A stretch of 64,000 bases of DNA from Pholiota molesta (taxonomy: Eukaryota; Basidiomycota; Agaricomycetes; Agaricales; Strophariaceae): NCBI GenBank assembly GCA_014925825.1, contig JACGCK010000060.1, positions 186,001 through 250,000 on the forward strand, read 5' to 3'. How positions within the stretch are numbered: position 1 is the first letter of the stretch; every line of letters begins with the position of its first letter. The notes under the pieces are model-generated. The model saw nothing but the letters and a program-made list of their open reading frames with translations. It searched no databases and was not told the DNA's origin. Positions 33,663 through 45,278 of this stretch are shown here, in pieces. Made by a program: the position numbers and the translations under genes.

Positions 33663-35174
33663 ACGGTGGGCCAGGTATATCGAAGAGCCGGTCTCGCTTA
33701 TCCCCACCACCGTACTGCATTCCATGCATGAATAAAAGTCACACCGCCAAGTCACATGGACTTGTTAGGTGAAATTGAAGGCTCGAATTGAGCTTGGAGA
33801 CGTTAGTTAGGACGTTGATAAATCTGTGTATTCGGATGCGAGGCCACAGGATGATCATCAAGTCGTCCAAAATTATTTCAATACCCAGAGCTATGAGTAT
33901 CTCTTCGATTAATCCATATTTATGAGCTGAATCCTGAGCAGGCCCATTTTGACGATTGACCCAAGCGGATGGCAAGTTACCAAACTCATAACGAGAGTAG
34001 TGGCGTTCAATTGGAGTTCGGGTGTACACAACTTATCAGGCGATACCGAGATCGGCCTGTGTCTGCATTAGAAATCATCAATGTCATTCATTAATGAATC
34101 CCAAAGGGACTGAGATTGGTGAGAGATGTCGCAGCTCCCAGGTGCATGGCGCCTGATGTCTAAATATTCCTTATCGCCTGTCTCCAGTCTCCATCCAGCG
34201 ATCTCCCTCGGTCTCCTGGGGCCTGTCACTTGCACACCTCGTGATCCGTCGCAGGAATTTGTCAACCGACGAACCAACTTCCATCCACAATGCGGATGCG
34301 CACTATTTCGGACAACTCTACAGCCTATCCATCCCAGCGAGAGACCTCATATGGAGACTGATATCGTATATTTGAACGATCTCCGTATTGCAGAAATACT
34401 ACGTATAAGATCATTCTAGATCACAAGAGCACATGAATTGAAACGTAGCGATGCGGTATGGGGGTGTGTATATGTGTAGGTGGGTAGGTGTATGGGTTGT
34501 GTTGTGTGTAGGTGAGGTGTTGTACATTGGATAACGAAAGCAAACAGAATGAAGGCCAGAATCAAAACGAGAAACCCCTCGTCGTCGATGGTACGAGAAC
34601 AATTTAAGGGAGCAGGGATGAAGGAAGCGAAAACGGACCACCCTGACCAAGGAGAGTGGATGCCCAATGCAGGAAAGGAAAGAAAGAAAGTAGGAATACA
34701 ACAAAGCGAAAACAAGTGTCCGTCGGAAACGCCCTACGCAACTCCGAATATCTGTAAGAGGACAAGATACAGTTGGACGGCGTACAGCTGGAGGAAGGGC
34801 GACAGCAGAGCAGGCGACAGAAGCCGCGTTGGCGTGGACGTTGCCGCGGACGTGGAGACCAAGATGAATTTGCTGGCTGCGCGTCCGTTCCCAACGTCAC
34901 TGGAGGGCCGAGCGGATTGTCCGAGGACAACATCGGACGGCAAATCTATGGAAATCATATCACGAGAGACGTCCGGAGGCGATGGCATCGATAACGATGG
35001 TGAGACAGCAGAAGGGACGACAGAATCAGCAGGTGCAATCGAGAGTACAGAAAAAGCATCGTGAGAGTGGGAAAGCTGAGCAGGAGGTTTGAGAGCAGGA
35101 TGATGATGATGAGAACGATTTGGTTGAGCAGGATGAGTGGAAGGCGAATGTTCTTGTTCAGCGCCAACATCTAG
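33663..35174. other. Intergenic; open frame after the BCS1-like stop
   Basis: No gene is assigned. At 34734-35145 the minus strand stays open for about 135 codons directly downstream of the BCS1-like stop (Ser/Pro/His-rich, including SPPDVSRDMISIDLPSDVV, ending FGVA). It could be an extra 3' exon of that gene, but I find no good donor. A (GT)n-rich stretch lies at 34460-34520. Confidence 0.35.
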
Positions 35175-38100
35175 TCATGACACTTCCCCCCACGACGACT
35201 CCGAGAGCGAGGAGGACGAGATAACGGATCTGGGCACGGGCGGGATGTTCTCGTCGTCGCTCTCCGCGGCCTCGCTCTCCGCGGCCTCGCTCTCCTTCGC
35301 CTCCTCCTCCTCCGCATCCTTCTTCGGCTCCGCATCGTCCTTCCTCTCCGCGTCGTCCTTGTGCGCACCCTCATCCTCGCTGTCCTTGTCCTTGTCCTTC
35401 GCGTCTTTCTTCTTGTCCTTGCTCTCCTTCTTCTTCTTCTTCTCCTCGTCCTCCTTGTCCCGGAGCTGCTGGCGCATCTTCTCGAGCTCGTCCTCCTTCT
35501 CCTTCTCCGCGAGCAGCGCCTTCACGCGCTCGAGCTCCTGGTCCTTCTTGTCCTGCGCCTTCTTCGCCTTGTCCTTCTCCTGCGCCTCCTTCTTCCGCTT
35601 CTCGCGCTGCAAGGTAAAAGTAAAACCAACCACGATCAGCGTTCACGGAGGAATGGGACACGGGGAGGACCACGTACCTGCGCCTTCTCGCGCACCTCGC
35701 GCGCCTCCTTCTCGCGCTTCAGGCGCTCGCGCATCTCGCGCTCGCTCGTCACCCACGCCTCGACGCCGTTCGCGGCCGCCTCGGGCTGCGCCTTGTGCTT
35801 CAGCAGATCTATAGGATCACCGACATGATGATCAGCAATGTGCGAATGAATAAATAAATAAGAATGAACACGCACATCCCTGCAGCCCCGCCACGCTAAA
35901 CTCATCATCCGGCAAGCCATCCGCGAACTTCTTCGCGAGCGCCGCGAGCGTGCGCTTGTCCAGCGGCTTCACCCGGCTCAGCGCGGGGTCCGGCGGCGGC
36001 GGCAGGTACGCCGTGTTCGTCGCCCCGAACTGGTCCTTCCCCTGGTCCTTCCCCACCTGGTCCTTCCCCACCTGGCCCTGCCCCACGGGTGACGCGTCCG
36101 CGGCAGGTGGTGGTGGTGGTGGGGCGGGGGACCCGGCGAGGGTGCGCGGCAGCGGCGGGGAAGTGGAGGCGTAGGGGGAGGCGAGCGTGGGCGAGGTCGC
36201 CCCCGAGAGGAGCGACGACGCGGACGAGGCGAAGCTCGTGGAGAGCGACCACAGCGAGGGCGGTGACAGCGCCGTGTTCTCCGGGCGCCCCCCCTGCGCC
36301 TGCTGCGCCGCGTCGGCCCGTCCTGGGAGGCCCGGGTCCGCGGCGGCGGACGGCACGTACACGGCGCGCGGCTGCACCTCGAGGTGCGCGTCGATGTCAA
36401 GGTTATCGAGGTCCGCGTCCGCGAGCGCCGCGGCCGCCGCGGCCGCAGCGGCCTCCTCCTCGTCCTCCTCGCACGGGAAGAAGTTGCGGAACAACGCCTC
36501 CGCCTGCCACTTGCTCGCGTTCTTGAACTCCACCCACACGTCCATCCGGCCCGGGCGGGACAGCGCGGGGTCCAGCCTCTCCAGGTGGTTCGTCGTGCTA
36601 TATAAGTAGTATATCAGCGCCACACACACACACGAGCGAGGGAGGGTGGAAGGAAGAGAAAAGAGGAAAGGAAAAGGGTCAGCTTTGGATGGACGTGATA
36701 GATAAGAAGGGCAGCGATAAGGGAGATGAAAAACGCACGCGAAGAGGAGCCTGCCCTCCGACGCGGCGACGCCGTCCAGCGCGTTCAGCAGCCCGCTCAG
36801 GCTGAGCGTGTTCATATCCGACAGCCCGTCGCCCCGCCCATACCGCCTCCGCCTACCCCCGCCGAGCCCGCCGAACGACGGAAACGCATTCGCATCCATC
36901 CCCAATCCACCCCCGTCCCCACCACCACCACCACCACCCCCTCCACCACCCCCTCCCCCACTGTCATGGTCCATGGCACCCCCCTCATCCTCGCGGTTCG
37001 TGCTCCGCACAAACGCCGCGTCCAGATCCTCGAGCAGCAGCACGCAGCGCGCGGGCACGCGCCCCATCAGCGCGGTGAGCGTGTTGTCGCTGATCCACGA
37101 CGCGGAGAGGGAGACGACGTAGATGTCGAGCTGCAGCTGCCCCGCGAGCGCGTGGATGAGCGAGGACTTGCCCGAGCCGGGCACGCCGTGCAGGAGGTAG
37201 CCGCGGCGGAACGGGATGCCGCGGTCCGCGTACCACTAGCGTGCGTGCGGGGTGCGATGCGAGGGTGCGGTGAGGTGATTTGAGTGAGTGATTTGAGTGA
37301 GTGAGTGAGTGAGTGAGGTGCGAGAGTGAATGAGTGATAGAGTGAGTGAGTGTGGGGTAAGGGGAGGGAGGGGGGGAGGGGGCTTACCTTCTCGCTTTTG
37401 AGAAAGTCCCGCGCGTCGTCGAGGAGCATCTCCTTGACGCCGGGGTTGAGCACGATGCTCTGCATCGGCCGCTTGTGCCGCGAGTCCGTCCACCGCCACG
37501 AGCCGTGCGCGTCCGCGAAGTAGATCTGGATGCGGTGCACCGCCTCCGCCTCATATTCCTTCTTCGCCTGCAGCACGAGCTGCTTCAGGATCGCGTTATT
37601 CCGCGCGACGACACTGCAGGAGGGAAGAAGGAGAGAGAGAGGGTGAGTGAGCATGTGTGTCTTCTGCGGAAATGAAATGACGGCAGAAGTGGATTGGGGG
37701 AGGGGGCGTGCCACACACCTTATCGACAGCATCTCGGAGCCCGTCTCCTGCTTCCTGCCCCGGCGCACGCGGAGCCAGTGCCCGCGGTAGAAGATCGTGT
37801 GCGTCGTGTCGTACGTCGGCTGGAACACGACGCGCGTCTTCGGCCGCCCCTCGGCGTCGGGGTCATGTGCCGCGCCGCTCGCCTCCGCGACCTCCCACTG
37901 GTCCCAGTCGGCGTCCTCCGCGGAGTAGTGCGCGGACGCCGCGCCCCCGGGGCCCGCGGTGCGTGTGGTCGTCTCGAACTCGCGCGAGCGCTGCCATTCG
38001 GGGCGCCGGGAGAGCCAGAGCATGAGCCAGTCGTACGGGAAGTCCTCCTCGCTGAAGTGGGCTGTCAGGAAGAATGCTGTGCGGGAAGGAGGGCCTCGTC

Positions 38101-38433
38101 AGCACGGGGAAGCGGAGAATGGAACATTTGGGGGACGAAATAGGCGCCATATCCGAGCACAGGGCTCAGGACCACCCTGCAGCGCGAGCGCGAAGGACGG
38201 ACGGACGAGGCGGGACAGAAGATGAGGCTCACAGTTTACAAAGTGGCTCCTGGATACGAGAGGCGTAAGTGGGATCCGCGAGGAATGCTGGAGAGCTACT
38301 TACCAAGCAGAGCTCGATACTCGTCTTGCGGTCTCGACGGTGCCCCCGAGCACGACGAGTTTCATACCATCTACGACCGAGGAGCCGCCCGCTCCGCCGA
38401 CGAGGGGCTGGATTAGGGATTTGAGGACATCCA
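35175..38433 (-). CDS. BCS1-like AAA ATPase
   Basis: A multi-exon gene from ATG 38433 (MDVLKSLIQPL) to TGA at 35175-35177. The N-terminal BCS1 region is spliced from small exons (SAW | SHFVN | SFFLTAHFSEEDFPYDWLM), followed by the FYRGHWLRVRR part. The AAA module shows Walker A GVPGSGKSSL, the partner loop SASWISDNTL, Walker B CVLLLEDLDAAF, NTLSLSGLLNALDGV and TTNHLERLDPALSRPGRMD. BCS1 in the inner mitochondrial membrane moves folded Rieske protein into complex III. Fungi have many BCS1-like paralogs of unknown role, and this is likely one. It has an unusual glycine run between Walker B and the sensor part, a long Pro/Ala/Ser insert, and a charged Lys/Glu coiled-coil-like C-terminal tail. An intron near 37240-37390 holds a (TCAC)n repeat. 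Confidence 0.85.
37275..37360. repeat. (GAGT)n microsatellite in BCS1-like intron
   Basis: An imperfect run of GAGT/GATT units within the intron that follows the exon ending at DFLKSEK. Confidence 0.75.
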
Positions 38434-40447
38434 TGTCAGAGCAGGATGTGGTGGTAGCAGTGAAAGGGGAAGTGGCAGGTCGCTCGTATTTAGTTCGCAG
38501 ATACTGTGAGAAGATATGGGGGAAAGGAACAATTATGCCGTGTGACTAGGACCCGACTGGCGCTTTGTCGCGTAGGGGTGACTGTGGCTGCGGCACCGAG
38601 TGCTGTGCGCCGCTGGACAGGTATCGTGGGGGAGGACAGAGACGGCTGTGGACGCCAACGCCGCAGGCTGTACTATGTATGCACAGCAAGGAAGGGACCG
38701 TCGAGTCAGTGCACGTCAGGCCTCGTCAGCACCTCCCAATTCCCACCGAATCCCCACTGATGCCTCCACCGCCTCGAGGCATCACACTCTACTACCCCCG
38801 TGCGCGGCCCGATGTAGATGCGCACGCCACATATTTGTGTCACAATATGATGTCGCTCTGTATCTTAGCGCCGTAGACCCAGATAGCGGTGTCGATGAAT
38901 GGAAGAGTGCATTCTCGGTATTGCTGTTAGGCGTTAACAGAAGGATTAAAGACTGCCATCATACGTGGATAGGCAAAGATAGCTCACATGATGATAAACA
39001 CATATAGGGGTAAGTGGCCCACAGCTGCGTATGTTAATTCCGCCGAACACTGCGCAGAGAGATAATGCATGCCAAGACGAAACAGTCTGTGAGGAAAGAG
39101 ACACATCTCGACGTGAACGATATCGCCTATGTTTATACTGTTTTCCATACCGCCTTTGAATAGATCATCAACGTTCCAACGCCGTGTACAGTTTGTCTCC
39201 GGATTTGCAAGGCTTCTAAATTTATGGAAGAAGTTGGTGCAAGCGGTTGAAAGGCGGCGTTGAAGTGTTGCATGAAATCATCGACACAGCATATGAAATC
39301 GGCCGTGCATATCACATACATACATTCAAGTTGATTGCGACGGCGAAACCTGAGTTTGGGATCTCGAAGACTGACACTCGCCGTATTTGACACTCACCGT
39401 ATTCTGTCATGACATTAGAAAGAGGTCTTGGTTCGGGTGAAAACGTTGCTACTGAATTCAAGTTGACGATGTCGGACCGGAACACACGTTGTCTATGATG
39501 ATGAGATAAGATGAGATCAAAAATAGAATAAGTATCCCTGGAAGAGCGCGAACCTGGCGCGAACGCACTGCGCAGCGCGTATTGACTGGACCGTAAATAG
39601 TTACTATTCACATGAGAGGTAAGGGGCCTCAAAGAACTAATACTGCGCACTGTCTAAGTGAATTGACTCATTCATAAGTACTTTGAGTAGGGAAAGCTTG
39701 AGGATAGACGCGCCGGAGTGGCTGCGTAGCGCTGACGAGAAATTCCCCACCTTGCATTACAAAGTTCTTTCTACACATCGGCCAAAGTGCTGCGCTCCGA
39801 GTCAGCGCTCGGTAATAGCGCTCGATGTTTTCCATTTGAGAAGCCAAAAGATCGAACATTGATCGTTCAAAAAAACCAATAGTTCTACTGTACATATCGC
39901 AACGTTTTCACCCGACTAGGACCTCTCATTCATATGTCATGAATATGTTGAGTACCAGTATTCGATAGCTCAAGTTCATCTTTCGCCGTCGCAATCAACG
40001 TTGTATGACACGGTCGGATTTATGTACTGCGTTGATGATTGCAACACTTCAACGCCGTCTTTCAAATGCTGTCGTTAACTTCTTCATTGATTAATAATTT
40101 CCAGTCGAATGCATCCAACTTGGCTTCAACGGAAGAAAAAAAAAAGAAGGAAATCCGTACTTCCTCTTCGCCCGGACCCAGGTCTTTAGAAGCTCATAGT
40201 TCTGTCAGCTTTCAATGTTGCGTTAAGTACTAGTGTTACGCCACCCCAACGCCGCCTGCGCCATCAAGGAGAGTTGATGCGATGACAAAGGCGGGTTTAC
40301 ATAGGATCACACAGCTCTTGTGAGAGTTTCTACACTTCGTGCTCATCGTCGAAGCAGTTGCAAACTGCCGCTTTCGCAGTCTGGTGCGCTATCAGGCTAA
40401 GTAGACCTGATTCCTCAAATTACAACTCTTTATTCTGGCAACAAATT
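38434..40447. other. Intergenic with large inverted repeat
   Basis: Between the divergently oriented BCS1-like and HET genes. No gene model is supported; the 135-codon plus-strand frame at 38600-39007 has no family match. The notable structure is the inverted repeat at 39200-39450 and 39898-40110. Confidence 0.45.
39200..40110. repeat. Imperfect inverted repeat, arms ~215-250 bases
   Basis: Minus-strand 39450-39200 and plus-strand 39898-40110 share, in the same order, GCAACGTTTTCACCCGA, a CCTCT...ATGTCATGA block, TTTCGCCGTCGCAATCAAC, an ACGG.CGGATTT block and GCAACACTTCAACGCCG.C. The 450-base centre is unrelated. The arms are interrupted by indels. It may be a foldback element or an inverted duplication of an old exon. 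Confidence 0.6.
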
Positions 40448-42749
40448 ATGTCATCCTATGATGGGACTCGGAAATTACCAGATCGCCTACTTGAAGGCAA
40501 GTCGGTGGCTGATTACAAGATCCTGAAGCTGCACGGCACTTACCTAGTATCATAGACCAGGAGACGAGCTCCATGGAGGCCCATGATAGGGTATTACTTC
40601 AAGCCCTGCAGGATTTCGTGGTTCCTCTTATAAGAACCATGGATCAGACGATACAGATCAGTACACATCCATCAATTATTTTCACTCTCAAAGGGTCTGA
40701 GAATTGGTTTAATTAGATAATAATGAACTACCTTTGGGATCCGAGGCGGGGAAGCTTATTACTGCACTACATGAATTTATTTCAAGCATCGTAGTGCGAT
40801 CTCAGTCAAGGACACAGAACTTGATAAAAGTGAGCTTGGACGAAGGTATGTATCATTACTGTGCGCAATATAAATTGCTAACATTGCTCTTCTACATCAT
40901 CCAGAAGAAAAAAAGCTTGCGGACGATCTCAAAGACACGGAAGAAAAACAAGGTACGCTGATTTGTGCCTTACGGGTGACTTTTGTCGTGAAGGATACTA
41001 TTTTTTAAAAACCACAGAATTGTCTACAGGAGTGGGCGTCATACTTCCATCTGCCAGAATAGACGCACAGAACGAAGGTAAGATATTGATGTTATTTTTG
41101 AAAGCTTACATGAAGAAATCTAACGCCAAGAATCTTCAGATACTTTAGAGAAAGCAGAGCCGACGTTCCATGACAAGCTGATGAGCGCACTACGCGAACA
41201 TGTTTTTAACGTGATGCCGATTCGACTACTTTGCTTCGAGCCGCACGGATCGAGCCTCCAGATCACTTTGGTTGGAAGAGACACCATCCATCGGCGCCTC
41301 GAATCTATACTGCGAGCGAAAATGCGCCAACCTGACCACCTTCAAAATATGATCGATGTGGGTTCAGATGGTCCAGTCAAAGTCACAACTGCGGAAAGGG
41401 AAGACAAGGCTATCCAGCACCTGATATCGCAATGCGCACGCTACGCCATCCTGTCGCACACTTGGCTGCGCACGTCTCGCGAAGTGACCTACAGCGATTG
41501 GAACACGGGCGACTTTGACGCCGAAGAGCCGGGCTATCGAAAACTCGTCAATTTTTGCAAGGTCGTCTGGAAGGACCATGGCGTGGCGTACGGATGGATG
41601 GATACGATCTGCATCAACAAAGAAAGCAGCTCGGAGCTCGACGAGTCGATCCGCTCGATGTACAACTGGTACAACCGTGCAGACATCTGCATCATCTATC
41701 TTGGAGACACAGCGTCGCTCTCGGATATGCACACCGACGCTTGGTTCACGCGCGGATGGACGCTGCAGGAGCTGATCGCGCCGGACGTCGTCAAATTCTA
41801 CAACGGCGCCTGGCGCCCGCTCGTCGCGCATTCGGACAACGACAAGACGAACGCAGAAACCGTGGCGCAGATCGAACGCGCCACATCCATCTCGCCGTCG
41901 GAGCTCTACAGCATCCGCTACGCGCCCATCTCGCGCAGGATGCAGATGGCCGCGGCCCGCAAGGTGACGCGCGAGGAGGACACGGCGTACTCGCTGATGG
42001 GGATCTTCGATGTCAGCTTCTCGACCGCGTACGGCGAGGGCGCCCAGCGCGCATTCTTCCGCCTCCTCCAAGCGGTCCTGGCGTCGCCGACGTACCACAT
42101 CCTCGACATATTCAACTGGGCCGGTGCGCTCCCGCTGACCCTGCTGCACAAATCGCGGGTGCTCCCTTCGAGTCCCGCGTATTACCTCTGCCGCTCCGTA
42201 TTGTCTGGCGGATTCCTGCTAGGACAGCCTATCGGACCGCTCACTCTGACGCATGTGGGGCTGCGCGTGCCCGTTGTTCTGATGCCCGCGCTGTCGATTA
42301 TGGGGACGGTGTCCCAGTACGACCCTATTGGCGAGTACAAGGCCACCGTGGATATCACGCGGGTGGGATATCAGACGGAGGACGTGCCCGCCGACACAAA
42401 TATTTACAATCTGCTGGACAGCAGGATCTCCGGGCGTGATGGGTGGAGCGAAAAGAGGACGCGGCATCAACTTACTTTGGCAGTGGTCAATTTTAAAGGG
42501 GATGCGAGCAGTATTTTCATCCCGAAGACCTGCTTTGCGGTCGTGTTGACGTGCAATGAGGATGCGGGGAAGGTGACGGAGTTGGGACATACTGTGGTGA
42601 TCAACACGGATGTGCCGACTGTGTTTGACCTCAGGAAGGAGATAAAATTTACCGCGGACGAGGCGGATTTGAAACTCTCTAGCTATTATATGGTGAAACG
42701 GGATGAGTTGGGAAAACATGGTATGCAATTGCTCAGCTTGTACTTGTAG
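40448..42749 (+). CDS. HET-domain protein 1
   Basis: Six exons, 40448-40496, 40556-40660, 40717-40845, 40905-40952, 41018-41077 and 41140-42749, give 666 residues in one frame. All introns are phase 1, and their layout mirrors the paralog at 42860-45278. The first intron would be GC-AG (AG|GCAAGT...TAG). The HET domain starts at YAILSHTW (about 232-239) and continues with GWMDTICIN (283-290) and WFTRGWTLQEL (332-342). A family-specific C-terminal half follows (MGIFDVSFS, FNWAGALP, PLTLTHVGL). The N-terminal 130 residues are polar and helix-prone. HET proteins trigger incompatibility or cell death on recognising non-self or a partner. This one has no NACHT, NB-ARC or repeat sensor domain. It is tail to tail with its paralog, with only about 110 bases between the ends. 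Confidence 0.85.
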
Positions 42750-42859
42750 AGTACTCGGTACATTGTCTGTTATTGTTTCATAAATTACATGTATTGAAAA
42801 TGAAGAAACAATAATTAGGAGTAAGTATGTCCCAAAAACTTTCGTACAATTTATTTACG

Positions 42860-45278
42860 CTACAAATTTAAGCTGACCATTTGCATGCCATGTCTTTTTA
42901 AGTCTTGCCGTTTGATATGGAAATAGTCATCGTCGCACATCTTTTGGGCTCCATCGCCTGGAGTGATTTCTGTCGAGACTGAGGTCGGCTTGCTCGTTCG
43001 CTTGAGCTCGAAGATGATGGGCGTTTGCGTTGGGATAGTGGCGATCTCGCCAAACGCTGACACTTCACCAGGAAGCTCTTTGCAATACAGACCCATTGCA
43101 AGGCAGGTCCTTGGGACGCGGACATTGAGTGCATCCCCTTCGAAATTGAGAACTGCCAAAGTAATTTGGTCGTAGTTCTTCCTAACACCGTTTATACTAT
43201 CCCTGGACCATCCGGGCCAGGAACTCTGTTTACCAGGACATTATAGCATCGGGATCCTTTGAAAGCGGAAACCGTTGTGCTGGCCATGTAATCTCCAACA
43301 GATTCCATTTTCCAGTATTGATCTCCGAGCAACACAGCGGCAAGTGGTGTTCCCAGGTGCGATAACGCAGGCATCAGTATGACTGGCACATGCAGTCCGA
43401 GGTGCGTAAGAGTCAGTGGTTCCATGGGCCGTCCTAATTTCAGGTGTATGTTGGACGAGCGGTGGAGGTAGGACTCGGGGCTGGGTGGAAGAATGCGAGA
43501 AGCGTGCAGCTGGGTACGAGGATATTCACCGGCCCAGTTGAAGATATCTAAAACCTTGTGCGCCGAAAAGACAAGAATTTCTTGTAACAGACGAAAAAAG
43601 GCCCGTTGCGCACCTTCGCCGTACGCAATCGAGATGCTAACGTTGAAGATGCCCATCAAGGAATACGCCGTATCTTCTTCCCGCGTCACCTCCCGGTTCG
43701 CCGCCATTTGCATCCTACGCGAAATGGATGCGGTGAAGATATTTCCAAGCTCGTACTTCGTGATGCTCGTTGCACGCGTGATTTGTGCTGTGATTTTTGG
43801 ATCCCGTATATCGTTCCATAAAAAATGATCTGCAAGTGGCTTCCAGTCCCTGTTATAAAATTTGATCCAAGGCGGCGCAAGGAGCTCCTGAAACGTCCAG
43901 CCGCGAGTGAACCAACGGTCGTTGTGCATATCCGAAATCGTCTCAGTCTCCGCGAGATAGGTGATGCATACGTGAGCGCGACTGTACCAATTATACATGG
44001 AACGGATCGACTCATCGAGTTCTGCGCTGCTGTCCTTGTTGATACACACCGTGTCCATCCAGCCCAAAGTGAGTCCATGGTCCGTCCAGGCAGCTTTGCA
44101 GAAATTGACCAGCTTTTGATATCCTGGATCGCTCGTGTTGAATACGCCTTTGTTCCAAGCGCTATAGGTCACTTCATCAGACGAACGGAGCCAGGTGTGA
44201 GATAAAATGGCGTATCGGATTGGTATAAATCTGGCCATCACCCGTCTGATGGCTTCCTCGTCTGTTTCGAACTCCATGAGATGCATAATCCTCATATAAT
44301 TTTGCGGGCGGAACTCTGGCTTGTGCATGTTGGCTTGTAGCATTTGTGCGAGGCGTGCATGAATGACTCCCCTTTCGACGAGGGAGATTCGGAGGCTCAA
44401 TCCATGGGGCTCGAAGCGCAACAATCGAATAGGCATTGTATTAAAGACATGCTCTCTCAAGGCCCTCAATAGCTTTTCTTCATACGCTATTCGCAGTTTG
44501 TCCAAAGGAGCTGTAATTTTTTGATGAGATTCTTTGACAAGATTTTAGCGACTCTATTTGTATACCTCGATACCCTGAATCCTCGTTCATATATTCATGG
44601 ACTCCGACTGACTCAGTAACGGTGGTATCCTTGGGCAAGTCCTCTTCCGAACTAAACGACTCGTATGGATCAGACAAGCGCTCTACGTTCGATAGTTAGC
44701 TTGCTATTAAGGTTCGATTTATGAATTTGGCGGACCTTTCGTTACATCGTCGTAGATTTCTGGATCAGTCTGAAATGCCACCTCGACTGGAAGAAAATAA
44801 TATTAGAGTAATGTATGGCTTAACTTCAATTTATTGATGCGTACCTTCTGAATCTGATAGACTCACTTCTATTTGTTTCTGAGCCTCCGGCGATTGAGAA
44901 TGTGCTGCGATACTGGACATGAATTCTTGTAGCGCTGCAACCACCTTCTCTGCCTCGGACCCCATTGGTGTCCGATTCATACCTGGGTATTTTAAGATCA
45001 GGTGTATTCTATTTTCCAGCGCGAACAGTCAATGAATCGTACCATTCTTTCCGTTAGTGCCCGCCGCCTGTACAACGAGATCTTGGAAAGCATCCAGCAA
45101 CGTTCTACCTGGGGCCTTCGCGATAGCAGAATCCAGATCTACAATAATACAATATTAAGTGAGTATATACCTTGACACAATCGAACATCTGCTCACCATC
45201 CTCGACTGACGCACCGTTGGTGACTGAATCACGACGGGATGTATTTCCTCTCGATTCCTTCACGTAGTCGGATGCCAT
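42860..45278 (-). CDS. HET-domain protein 2, apparent frameshift near C-terminus
   Basis: The chain begins at ATG 45278 (MASDYVKESRG) and runs through DLDSAIAKAPGRTLL, GSEAEKVVAALQEFMSSI, VEVAFQTDPEIYDD and ERLSDPYESF exons, all joined at phase 1, into the main exon (from about 44511). The HET motifs YAILSHTW, GWMDTVCIN and WFTRGWTFQEL are intact. The frame ends at 43192-43194 just after PGPDG. The paralog continues, and its homology (RKNYDQITLAVLNFEGDA to MVSLNL, stop 42860-42862) resumes in the next frame. One C missing from the CCC run at 43209-43211 would explain this. Either the protein loses about 115 C-terminal residues by mutation, or the assembly dropped a base. An earlier in-frame ATG exists at 45350. 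Confidence 0.8.

Noticed and set aside
36089..36609. Long plus-strand frames opposite the BCS1-like gene
   Set aside because: They are GC-rich shadows of the coding strand with Arg/Pro/Ser-biased composition and no motifs.
41364..42439. Long frames on both strands inside the HET 1 exon
   Set aside because: They are shadows of the HET reading frame, caused by high GC at third positions.
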